Below are positions 45,336 through 53,009 of a stretch of 64,000 nucleotides of DNA, piece after piece. The notes under the pieces were generated by a model, which searched no databases, was not told the DNA's origin, and saw only the letters and a list, made by a program, of their open reading frames with translations. Numbering within the stretch: the stretch's first letter is position 1; every line of letters starts with the position of its first letter. The position numbers and the translations under genes are program-made. Source of the DNA: Rhodoblastus sp963804045. GTDB taxonomy: Bacteria > Pseudomonadota > Alphaproteobacteria > Rhizobiales > Beijerinckiaceae. Where the stretch lies: NCBI GenBank assembly GCA_963804045.1, contig CAWDOR010000019.1:1-64000 (forward strand), in the 5' to 3' direction.

Positions 45336-47018
45336 TTGTTCCGTTGTCCGCGTCGCCGTCATTCCCGGCCTGCCTTGTTTTCGCGCGCGGCGCTGCTCTG
45401 CGCCGCGCCGCTGTGGGTCGGCATGATCGGCTTCGCGCAGGCGCAGCAGGCGGGACTGCCGCCGCCGCCCGGCTCCCGGCTCGATCCCAGCGCGCCACCG
45501 GCCATCGGCGCCGCCGTCGAGCTCGACCGCCCCTCGCGGGAAATGATGGGACAGCCGGCGCTGCCCGGCGACGATCTCGCCGGCCGCTATGACGCGGACG
45601 CCATGGAATTGCGCACGACCTCCGGCGCGGCGAATTACGGCAAGCCCGTCATCAGAAAGCCTGGCCAGAAACCGCCGAAGAAGCTGCCTTTTCCTGGCCT
45701 TCCCACCCTGACGCCCTATCCGACGTCGGCCGAAGCGCGGCGCGCGGCGAAACAGGACCGGGCCTTGCCGCCGAGCGATCCCGGCTATGTCGCGCCCTCG
45801 CCCGATACGGCGGTCTTGCCGCCCCCGCAGGCCAAGACGCGACCGAAAGTCGAGGACGAGCCTTTCGCGCCCGTTGGCGTCAATCTCGGCCTGTTGCGCG
45901 TCAAACCCTATGTCGAGACCGACATAGGGTTTGACGACAATCCCAATATGGCGGCGAAAGGGTCGCCGCAATTGCGCGGCACGGCCTTCACCCGCGAGGA
46001 AATCGGGTTTTCCGCGGCGTCCGACTGGACCAACCATTCCTTCACCGGCGATCTGCGCCTCGGCTATGACGATTATTTCAGCGCTCATCAGGCCGATGCG
46101 CCCGATGGTCAGGGCAAGTTTCTCGCCCGCATCGACGTCGCCCGCGACCTCAAGATCAATGTGGACGGCAAGTTCAGCCTGACCACGCAATTGCCGACCT
46201 CGCCCAATCTCAACAACAACGGTCTGCCGGTGACGCTGAAGGCGCGGCCGATCATCGCCGTCGGCGGCGGCGGGCTCGGCTTCACCAAGACCTTCAACCG
46301 TCTGGAACTGACGCTGCGCGGCTCGGTGGAGCGCGATGAATGGGGCGACGCGCATTTCGCCGATGGCTCGACCCAGGCCCTGTCGAAAGAGTCTTATAAT
46401 GATTACGGGCTGACAGGCCGCGCCGCCTATGAGTTGACGCCGGGGATCAAGCCCTATGTCGAGGCCACCGTCGACCGCCGCGATCACGATTCGCAGATCG
46501 ATCTCTATGGCTATGAGCGCGATTCCAACGGCGTCCAGGCCAAGCTCGGCTCGACCTTCGAATTGACCCGGCTGCTGACCGGCGAAATTTCCGGCGGCTA
46601 TGCCGAGCGCAAATATCAGGACGCGCGTCTCGCCGAATTGCGCGGCCCGACCTTCAATTCCTCGCTGGTCTGGGCGGTGACGCCGCTGACCAAGGTGACC
46701 CTGCGCGGCTCGACCTCGCTGGACGAAACCACGGTCGTCGGTTCGCCGGGATCCTTGACCCATATTGGCGGCATCGAAGTCGCCCATGCGCTGATGCGCA
46801 ATGTGACGCTGACGGCGACCGGCAGCATCCAGAACATGCAATATCAGGATGTCGGCATCAACCAGACGCTTTATCTGGAGGGCTTGCAGGCGGAATACGA
46901 TCTGACCCGCGACATTGTCATCAAGGGGACGTTCACGCACCAGCGCATGATCGCGAATCAGGCGGGATCGGGCTTTACCGCCAATGTCATCATGCTCGGC
47001 GTGAAGTTCCAGCGCTGA
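45336..47018 (+). CDS. Outer-membrane beta-barrel protein (BBP2-like)
   Basis: A 560-residue exported protein. TTG start at 45336; a signal region ends FAQAQQA. A Pro-rich N-terminal part (about 35-175) precedes a beta-barrel domain that starts LRVKPYVETDIGFDDNPN, typical of putative beta-barrel porin 2 proteins, with alternating aromatic strands to the C-terminus (VIMLGVKFQR). Role unknown; such proteins accompany polysaccharide secretion in some bacteria. A strong hairpin lies inside the coding region. Confidence 0.8.
   Translation: MFRCPRRRHSRPALFSRAALLCAAPLWVGMIGFAQAQQAGLPPPPGSRLDPSAPPAIGAAVELDRPSREMMGQPALPGDDLAGRYDADAMELRTTSGAANYGKPVIRKPGQKPPKKLPFPGLPTLTPYPTSAEARRAAKQDRALPPSDPGYVAPSPDTAVLPPPQAKTRPKVEDEPFAPVGVNLGLLRVKPYVETDIGFDDNPNMAAKGSPQLRGTAFTREEIGFSAASDWTNHSFTGDLRLGYDDYFSAHQADAPDGQGKFLARIDVARDLKINVDGKFSLTTQLPTSPNLNNNGLPVTLKARPIIAVGGGGLGFTKTFNRLELTLRGSVERDEWGDAHFADGSTQALSKESYNDYGLTGRAAYELTPGIKPYVEATVDRRDHDSQIDLYGYERDSNGVQAKLGSTFELTRLLTGEISGGYAERKYQDARLAELRGPTFNSSLVWAVTPLTKVTLRGSTSLDETTVVGSPGSLTHIGGIEVAHALMRNVTLTATGSIQNMQYQDVGINQTLYLEGLQAEYDLTRDIVIKGTFTHQRMIANQAGSGFTANVIMLGVKFQR
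45899..45936. repeat. 17-bp perfect inverted repeat inside the barrel gene
   Basis: Left arm 45899-45915, loop AGAC, right arm 45920-45936; perfect over 17 bases. It lies in the coding sequence of VKPYVETDIGFDD. No T-run follows, so it is not a simple terminator. Confidence 0.92.
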
Positions 47019-47036
47019 AGCCAGCCGCCGAGGCCA

Positions 47037-47052
47037 TGTCAGAAAACTGACA
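47037..47052. promoter_or_regulatory. Inverted repeat TGTCAG-AAAA-CTGACA
   Basis: A perfect 6-bp palindromic pair with an A4 spacer, 19 bases after the barrel-gene stop and about 170 bases before the chemoreceptor start. It is followed by an AT-rich stretch. It could be an operator or weak terminator. Confidence 0.4.
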
Positions 47053-47221
47053 AAATCCAATATATTCAAAAGAATTGTTGTTTATCAGTATTTTCCGCAG
47101 CCGCAGCGGTCGCGCGGGCCAGCCTGGAGCAAGCTTCGCCGGGTTCATTGGCCCTTGCGGCGCCTATGATCGCGAATATGCGCGGCAGCAAGTCCCGGTC
47201 CTCCCAGTCGATTGCCTCGCC

Positions 47222-48604
47222 ATGTTGAACATTCTCAGCAAAAATCGGAATGACAGAAACGCCATCGCCGCGCCGGGCGCCGCCGCGCCCGTGGTCGCGC
47301 AGGATGTGCTGAAAGCCATAGCTGAAGCGGCCTACAGGTTGCGCTCCGGCCTCGCGCCGGAAGCGGCGCTGCCGGAACCCGCCGGCGCCGCTTTGAATGC
47401 GCTGTTCAATTCGATCCAGAAGAGCGACGAAGCCGAACTGACGCGCACCGTGGGCTTTTCCACCCAGGCCAGCGAGGCCATGGCGTCTTTTTCACGCACC
47501 ATTATCGAAGTCCGCGCCATAGACGCGCTGACCCAGACGGTTTCCGCGGCGCTGGTGCAGCTTGACGCCTCGATGAAAGACATCGACGCCGTCGGCGCCG
47601 ACGCGCGAAAAGGCATGGATGAAAGTTCGCAATTGATGCGCGAGGGCGCGCAGGCGGTCGGCGCCTCCACCGCCTCGATCGAGCAGATCGGCGAGGCCCT
47701 GCGCAAGATTGGCGACAGCGCCGCGAGCCTGGAGCAGGCGGCCGCGCAGATTGTCGATTTCGTCGGCGCCATCGACGCCATCGCCTCGCAGACCAATATG
47801 CTCGCGCTCAACGCCACGATCGAGGCGGCGCGCGCCGGCGAGAGCGGACGCGGCTTCGCCGTCGTGGCGCAGGAGGTCAAGACGCTGTCGGGGCAGACGG
47901 CCAAGGCGACGGACAATATTCGCAAGCGCATCGAGCATTTGCGCGGCAATGTCGAGGCTTTGAGCCATTGCGTTTCCGACGCCGAGGCGGCGATGGAGAA
48001 AAGCCGCGCGGTCAACGCCGACGCCCATGCGAAAATTTCGGCGGTGGAAGGCACGCGCGACGAGAATCTCTCGCGCATCGGCGATCTCATTCGCATTGTC
48101 GGCGAACAATCCGCGGCGACTTCGGAGCTGGCCAGAACTAGCACGCAGATCGCCGATCAGGTGCGCAAGACCGCGGCTCAGGCCGACAAGGCGATCACGG
48201 CCTGCAAAAGTTCGGAAAAGCTGATCGATGAGCAGTTCGTCAAGCTCGACGAGCGCAAGCCGCGCGATTATGTGCTGCACCGCGCCAAATCCGATCACAT
48301 GCTATGGAAGAAGCGTCTCAACGAAATGCTGGCGGGCATAACCAGCCTGGCGCCGGCGGAATTGAACGATCACCGGTCATGCCGGCTGGGAAAATTCTAT
48401 CACGGCCTCGTCGATCCCGAGATCAAGCGCCATCCCGCTTTCGCCGCGCTCGACCGACCGCATGAGGCGGTTCATGTCCACGGTCGGCGCGCGGCGGAAT
48501 TATTCGCCAATGGCGATCGCGTCGGCGCCTATGCCGAAGTGGAGAAAATGGAGGCGGCCTCGGTCGAGGTCGTCCGGCTGCTCGATCAGTTGGTCGCGCG
48601 TTGA
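47222..48604 (+). CDS. Soluble chemoreceptor with C-terminal CZB zinc domain
   Basis: Methyl-accepting protein of 460 residues without membrane helices. The signalling domain has the hairpin tip AIDAIASQTNMLALNATIEAARAGE split over helices near 180-205. The C-terminal CZB domain has the expected zinc ligands: His359 (SDHMLWKKRL), Cys387 (SCRLGKFYHG), His414 and His418 (HEAVH). CZB proteins sense zinc or hypochlorous acid. ATG 47222 was chosen; a longer frame from 47075 is less likely. No che genes are adjacent. Confidence 0.88.
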   Translation: MLNILSKNRNDRNAIAAPGAAAPVVAQDVLKAIAEAAYRLRSGLAPEAALPEPAGAALNALFNSIQKSDEAELTRTVGFSTQASEAMASFSRTIIEVRAIDALTQTVSAALVQLDASMKDIDAVGADARKGMDESSQLMREGAQAVGASTASIEQIGEALRKIGDSAASLEQAAAQIVDFVGAIDAIASQTNMLALNATIEAARAGESGRGFAVVAQEVKTLSGQTAKATDNIRKRIEHLRGNVEALSHCVSDAEAAMEKSRAVNADAHAKISAVEGTRDENLSRIGDLIRIVGEQSAATSELARTSTQIADQVRKTAAQADKAITACKSSEKLIDEQFVKLDERKPRDYVLHRAKSDHMLWKKRLNEMLAGITSLAPAELNDHRSCRLGKFYHGLVDPEIKRHPAFAALDRPHEAVHVHGRRAAELFANGDRVGAYAEVEKMEAASVEVVRLLDQLVAR

Positions 48605-48663
48605 CGGCTATGCGCCAAGGCGGACCGGCGTCCATCTCGCTTGCGAATGCTCCGGAACCCGCC

Positions 48664-49101
48664 TCAGGCGCGGCGTCTCGCCGATGCGCTCTCTTCGCGC
48701 AGGCGCTTTTCGTAATATAATTCGGCAAGCGAAGCGTTGATTTCGGCCAGCCTCTGTTCGAGGTGCTGAATCTGTTGATTTAAACTGTCCTGATCGAGCA
48801 ATCGGGAGAAATTGATCTCTCCGCCCTTATCGGTCGAAATCAGGAGATCCTTGATTTCACCCAGCGTGAGGCCGAGCTTGCGTCCTTCCAGAATGGCCGC
48901 CAGGCGCTCACGATCCTCTTTGGAAAAATACCGATTCTGCCGATCGCGGATTGGCGTGATCAGCCCGCGTTGTTCGTAAAAGCGAATTGTGCGGTGCGTG
49001 ACGCCAAACTCCACGGCCAAGTCGCCGATGCCGAAATAACCGTCTTCGTGACTGGCGTCATGTTTTGTTTTTTTTGCAAGTTTGTTCTGGATGGACGGCA
49101 T
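48664..49101 (-). CDS. MerR-family transcriptional regulator
   Basis: A 145-residue regulator. The winged HTH covers about 23-90 (FGIGDLAVEFGVTHRTIRFYEQRGLI, then NRYFSKEDRERLAAI), followed by a coiled-coil dimerisation helix (LNQQIQHLEQRLAEINASL). No Cys-rich effector loop is present, so it is not a metal sensor of the MerR/CueR type. Direct repeats lie 32 bases upstream. Confidence 0.92.
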   Translation of the reverse strand: MPSIQNKLAKKTKHDASHEDGYFGIGDLAVEFGVTHRTIRFYEQRGLITPIRDRQNRYFSKEDRERLAAILEGRKLGLTLGEIKDLLISTDKGGEINFSRLLDQDSLNQQIQHLEQRLAEINASLAELYYEKRLREESASARRRA

Positions 49102-49132
49102 GGCCTATCTCACAAGCATATAGTTTACGAAT

Positions 49133-49170
49133 GACCTAGCGTTTCAGGCAGCAGACCTAGCGTTTCAGGC
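49133..49170. repeat. 17-bp direct repeat, 21-bp period, upstream of merR-type gene
   Basis: GACCTAGCGTTTCAGGC is repeated exactly at 49133-49149 and 49154-49170. The period of 21 bases equals two DNA turns, as expected for two protein dimers on one face. Suggested autoregulatory operator. Confidence 0.8.
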
Positions 49171-49416
49171 GGCCATTTCTTAACATTTCGGTTACAACTA
49201 GGGAATGTGACTTAAGGCATATAGGGGGCGGCTCCGGCAGGGCCTTCGCGCCGAAATAATCAATTTAAATCTTGTAAATAAATGAGTTAACCATGTTCTC
49301 GTCGCAGCCATTCTTGCAGCGCAGGGTTGCTGTGTTCCAGAAGCGCTTCTCGCGTTGGGCTTGAGCGGCCTTCGCCGCGCATGCGTGGCTCAGGGCGGCG
49401 AATCTCAAGGAGAGGC

Positions 49417-49446
49417 CAAAAAAACGCGCGCCATCGCGCGCGTTTT
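49417..49446 (-). terminator. Terminator of galU
   Basis: An 11-bp stem (49421-49431 with 49436-49446) with CATC loop and, on the minus strand, a following T-run (the A-run at 49418-49424). Confidence 0.88.
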
Positions 49447-49475
49447 CAGAGTGGTCGCGCCGGTCGGAAACAGTT

Positions 49476-50360
49476 CTAGAGCGAACCCACGATTTTCTTC
49501 AGCTCCGCGCGGAAGCCCGGCTCAATGTCCGGGCGCGCCAGGGCGAAAGCGACATTGGCGGCGAGAAAGCCGACCTTGGACCCGGTGTCATAGGTCTTGC
49601 CGTCGAAATGATGGCCGAAGAATTTCTGCGCCTTGGCCAGTTCGATCATGGAATCGGTGAGCTGGATTTCGCCGCCGGCGCCCTTTTGGCCCTTGGCGAG
49701 CAGATCGAAGATTTCCGGGCCGAGAATATAGCGGCCGGAAATGATGAAATTGGAGGGCGCGGTTCCCTTGGCGGGCTTTTCCACCATGCCGGTGATCTCG
49801 AAGGCCTGGCCGAACTCCTTGCCCTTGCCGACCACGCCATATTGGTGGGTCTGGTCCTCGGGCACGGTTTCCACCGCGATGACATTGCCGCCATGGGCGT
49901 TATAGGTTTCGACGCATTGCTCCAGGCAGCGCTTGCCGCCGGCGCCGGGCAGGGTGATCATGTCGGGCAGGATAACCGCGAAAGGCTCGTCGCCGATGAC
50001 TTCGCGCGCACACCACACGGCGTGGCCGAGGCCGAGCGGAACCTGCTGGCGGGTGAAGCTGGCGGCGCCGGCCGGCGGCAGGTCGGCCTTGAGCTCGTCC
50101 AGCTCCTTGAGCTTGCCGCGCTTGAGCAGCGTGTCTTCCAGCTCATAGGCGATGTCGAAATGATCCTCGATCACCGCCTTGTTGCGGCCTGTGACGAAAA
50201 TGAAATGCTCGATGCCGGCCTCGCGCGCCTCTTCGACGCAATGCTGGAGCACCGGACGGTCGACCACGGTCAGCATTTCCTTGGGAACGGTCTTGGTCGC
50301 GGGGAGAACGCGGGTGCCGAGACCGGCGACGGGGAAAACGGCTTTACGAATCTTCTTCAT
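49476..50360 (-). CDS. galU: UTP-glucose-1-phosphate uridylyltransferase
   Basis: Makes UDP-glucose for envelope polysaccharides, 294 residues. Features: FPVAGLGTRVLPATKTVPKEML nucleotide loop at the start (split here across 8-30), VDRPVLQHCVEEA, and GMVEKPAKGTAPS. It is divergent from galE, whose product uses UDP-glucose. Confidence 0.96.
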   Translation of the reverse strand: MKKIRKAVFPVAGLGTRVLPATKTVPKEMLTVVDRPVLQHCVEEAREAGIEHFIFVTGRNKAVIEDHFDIAYELEDTLLKRGKLKELDELKADLPPAGAASFTRQQVPLGLGHAVWCAREVIGDEPFAVILPDMITLPGAGGKRCLEQCVETYNAHGGNVIAVETVPEDQTHQYGVVGKGKEFGQAFEITGMVEKPAKGTAPSNFIISGRYILGPEIFDLLAKGQKGAGGEIQLTDSMIELAKAQKFFGHHFDGKTYDTGSKVGFLAANVAFALARPDIEPGFRAELKKIVGSL

Positions 50361-50541
50361 GGATCATCCGCTGGGGTGTCGATGTGACCTTCGGGGGCCT
50401 GCTTGTCGCAGGAAGAGGCTAAATTCCGGTTACGCTCTTAGCATCTGGAGCCCGGAGAGGCGAAGGATTTTGCTTTGCGGCCGGTCTGGTTTATGAGGCT
50501 GTCGGATTTGGCGGTTCCGACCGCGCCTGAGGGATTTGCAC

Positions 50542-51534
50542 ATGACCGTTCTCGTCACCGGCGGCGCCGGCTATATCGGTTCGCATATGGTGTTGGAATT
50601 GCTCGGAGCGAACGAAAAAGTCGTCGTGCTCGACAATCTCTCCACCGGTCGCCGCCAGGCCGTGCCGGCGGGCGTCGAACTGGTGGTCGGCGATTTCGGC
50701 GATTCGGCGCTGGTCAAGGATCTGCTGGCGAGTCGCGGCGTCGAAGCGATCATTCATTTCGCCGCCAAGATCGTCGTGCCCGAATCGGTCGCCGATCCCC
50801 TGGGCTATTATCTCAACAACACCGCCGCCGCGCGCAGCCTGCTGGCCTGCGCCGTGGAAGCGGGCGTGAAACATTTCATCTTCTCCTCGACGGCGGCGGT
50901 TTACGGCAATGTCGAGAACAACCCGGTTTCCGAAAACGAGCCGCTGGCGCCGGTGTCGCCCTATGGCCGTTCGAAACTAATGGTCGAATGGATGCTGGAG
51001 GACACGGCCAGAGCCCATGACCTGCGTTATGTCGTGCTGCGCTATTTCAACGTCGCCGGCGCCGATCCCCAGGGGCGCACCGGCCAGTCCTTCCCCAGCG
51101 CCACCCATCTGATCAAGGTCGCGGTTCAGGCGGCGCTGGGCATGCGCGAGGGCATGGACCTCTATGGGACCGACTATCCCACGCCCGATGGAACCTGCCT
51201 GCGCGACTATATTCAGGTGACCGATCTCGCCCGCGCCCATCTCGACGCTTTGAAGCATTTGCGCGCCGGCGGACAAAACCTGACTTGCAATTGCGGCTAC
51301 AAGCGCGGCTATTCGGTCAAGGAGGTGATCGAAACCGTGAAAAAAGTCTCCGGCGTCGATTTCGAGGTCAGGATTTCCGATCGACGTCCCGGCGATCCCG
51401 CGGCCATTGTCGCCGACAACGCCCGCGCCAAGGCGGCGCTGGGCTGGACTCCCGTTCATGACGATCTCGAGGAGATCGTCCGCCAGGCGCTCGCCTGGGA
51501 GAAGAAGCTTCTGGCGGAGAAAGCTTCCGCGTGA
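50542..51534 (+). CDS. galE: UDP-glucose 4-epimerase
   Basis: Interconverts UDP-glucose and UDP-galactose, 330 residues, short-chain dehydrogenase fold. NAD-binding GGAGYIGSH near residues 7-15, the catalytic YxxxK in YGRSKLMVEW and Ser/Thr in FSSTAAVYG are seen. Later, LRYFNVAGADPQGRTGQ is typical. ATG 50542 is preferred over a TTG at 50536. Confidence 0.96.
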   Translation: MTVLVTGGAGYIGSHMVLELLGANEKVVVLDNLSTGRRQAVPAGVELVVGDFGDSALVKDLLASRGVEAIIHFAAKIVVPESVADPLGYYLNNTAAARSLLACAVEAGVKHFIFSSTAAVYGNVENNPVSENEPLAPVSPYGRSKLMVEWMLEDTARAHDLRYVVLRYFNVAGADPQGRTGQSFPSATHLIKVAVQAALGMREGMDLYGTDYPTPDGTCLRDYIQVTDLARAHLDALKHLRAGGQNLTCNCGYKRGYSVKEVIETVKKVSGVDFEVRISDRRPGDPAAIVADNARAKAALGWTPVHDDLEEIVRQALAWEKKLLAEKASA

Positions 51535-51537
51535 ATT

Positions 51538-51861
51538 TCACCGTCTGGTCTGCGCCCGCACCCATTCGATATAGGTGGAATCGGCGGCGCGGATCGGAAG
51601 GGAAATGATTTCGGGAAGCTCATAGGGATGGAGGGCGCGGATCGCCTCGGCGATAGCGGCGAAATCCCGCGCCCGCGCCTTGGCGCTGAGCTGATATTCC
51701 ATCTGCCTGGTCTTTTCGCCCTTCCAGACGTAATGGCTTTTGACCCTGACGATCTGCACGCAGGCGGCGAGCTTCTTGTCGATCAGCGCGGCGGCGATCC
51801 GATCCGCCTCGGCCTCGTCGTCGATGCTGGTCTGGACGACGCAGAATCCAGTCACATCCAT
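51538..51861 (-). CDS. cutA: Divalent-cation tolerance protein CutA
   Basis: A 107-residue trimeric protein of the PII-like fold. LIDKKLAACVQIVRVKSHYVW and the ELPEIISLPI segment are family-specific. The start overlaps the end of hemH by ten bases, so both are likely co-transcribed. Confidence 0.93.
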   Translation of the reverse strand: MDVTGFCVVQTSIDDEAEADRIAAALIDKKLAACVQIVRVKSHYVWKGEKTRQMEYQLSAKARARDFAAIAEAIRALHPYELPEIISLPIRAADSTYIEWVRAQTRR

Positions 51862-52874
51862 CCGGCCAGCTCCCTTCGCGTTACGTCAGACAATATAGCG
51901 ATCGCCGCGTCGCTGTCATTGAGGCAGGGCAGCAGGGCGAAATTCTCGCCGCCGGCTTTGTGGAACGCGCGGCGGTTCTCGACGCCCAACTCCTCCAGCG
52001 TCTCCAGACAATCGGCGAAAAAGCCCGGCGCGACGACCGCGATATTCCTGACGCCCTGGGCCGGCAGGCTTTCGATCGTATCGAGCGTATAGGGCTTGAG
52101 CCATTGCTTCGGGCCGAGGCGGGACTGGAAGGTCATGACGAATTTGTCGGTCAGGCCGGTCGCCTCGCTGAGCAGCCGCGTGGTCTTGGCGCAATGGCAG
52201 TAATAGGGGTCGCCCTTGTCAAAATATTCCTGGGGAATGCCGTGCCAGGAGACGATGATTTTATCCGGCGCGAAGGGCAGTTTCGCCAGATTGTCGCGCA
52301 AGGCTTCGGCGAGACCGCCAATATAGGCGGGCTCATCGTAAAAGGGCGCGGCCATGCGCAGGGTCGGCTGCCAGCGCAGCTTTTTCAGCGCGTCAAAAGT
52401 CGCGTCGGCGACGGTGGCGCTGGTGGCGGCGCAATATTGCGGATAGAGCGGGACGACCAGCAGGCGGTCGCAGCCCTGCGCCCGCAGGGCGTCGATTTTG
52501 TCGGCGATGGCGGGCTTGCCATAGCGCATCGCCCAATCGACGATGAGCCTGTCGCTCAAATCGGCAACTCGCGCGCAAAGCTTTTCCGCCTGCGACCTGG
52601 TGATGGTCTTGAGCGGCCCCTCGTCGCGCTCCTTGTTCCAGATCGCTTGATAATCCCGGCCTTTTCGCGCCGGGCGGGTGGTGAGAATCACCAGATGCAG
52701 CAGCGGCAGCCAAAGCGCGCGCGGCGCCTCGATCACCCGGGGGTCGGAGAGAAATTCCCGGAGATAGCGGCGCATCGGCCAATAGGAGGTTCCCTCGGGC
52801 GTGCCGAGATTGACCAGGAGCACGCCGATCTTGCCGAATTTTGGCGGGTGATCGGGGGGCGGGGCAGGGGTCAT
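51852..52874 (-). CDS. hemH: Ferrochelatase
   Basis: Inserts Fe2+ into protoporphyrin IX, the last haem step, 340 residues. Features: IGVLLVNLGTPEGT at the N-terminus, MRYGKPAI, VVPLYPQY and the metal-site His in FSWHG-like IIVSWHGIPQEYF. ATG 52874 (MTPAPPPD) was chosen because the extension upstream is not conserved. It is divergent from hemN, with an FNR box between them. Confidence 0.96.
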   Translation of the reverse strand: MTPAPPPDHPPKFGKIGVLLVNLGTPEGTSYWPMRRYLREFLSDPRVIEAPRALWLPLLHLVILTTRPARKGRDYQAIWNKERDEGPLKTITRSQAEKLCARVADLSDRLIVDWAMRYGKPAIADKIDALRAQGCDRLLVVPLYPQYCAATSATVADATFDALKKLRWQPTLRMAAPFYDEPAYIGGLAEALRDNLAKLPFAPDKIIVSWHGIPQEYFDKGDPYYCHCAKTTRLLSEATGLTDKFVMTFQSRLGPKQWLKPYTLDTIESLPAQGVRNIAVVAPGFFADCLETLEELGVENRRAFHKAGGENFALLPCLNDSDAAIAILSDVTRRELAGWM

Positions 52875-52961
52875 CGCAAAATTGCTCGCTTTTTGATCAA
52901 GCGTCGGTTTAACATTGTTTATGTCGGGATCAAAAAAGCACGGCTTCGCCCAAGCCCGTAT

Positions 52962-52975
52962 TTGATCCGCGTCAA
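52962..52975. promoter_or_regulatory. FNR/FixK box between hemH and hemN
   Basis: TTGAT-CCGC-GTCAA, with 9 of 10 consensus positions. Its centre is 41.5 bases from the hemN ATG and 94.5 bases from the hemH ATG. The latter distance is close to that at ccoN. Confidence 0.88.
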
Positions 52976-53009
52976 AGTGTCCCAGGCTCGCTCGTGGCAG
53001 GGAAGGTCG

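Larger units (their letters stand above)
49102..49475. other. Region between merR-type gene and galU
   Basis: 374 bases. It holds a 17-bp direct repeat near the merR start, a TTAACCAT element at 49287-49294 and the galU terminator. No gene is supported here. Confidence 0.5.

Noticed and set aside
52893..52900. TTGATCAA near the hemH start as an FNR site
   Set aside because: The half-sites are adjacent without the four-base spacer FNR/FixK needs.
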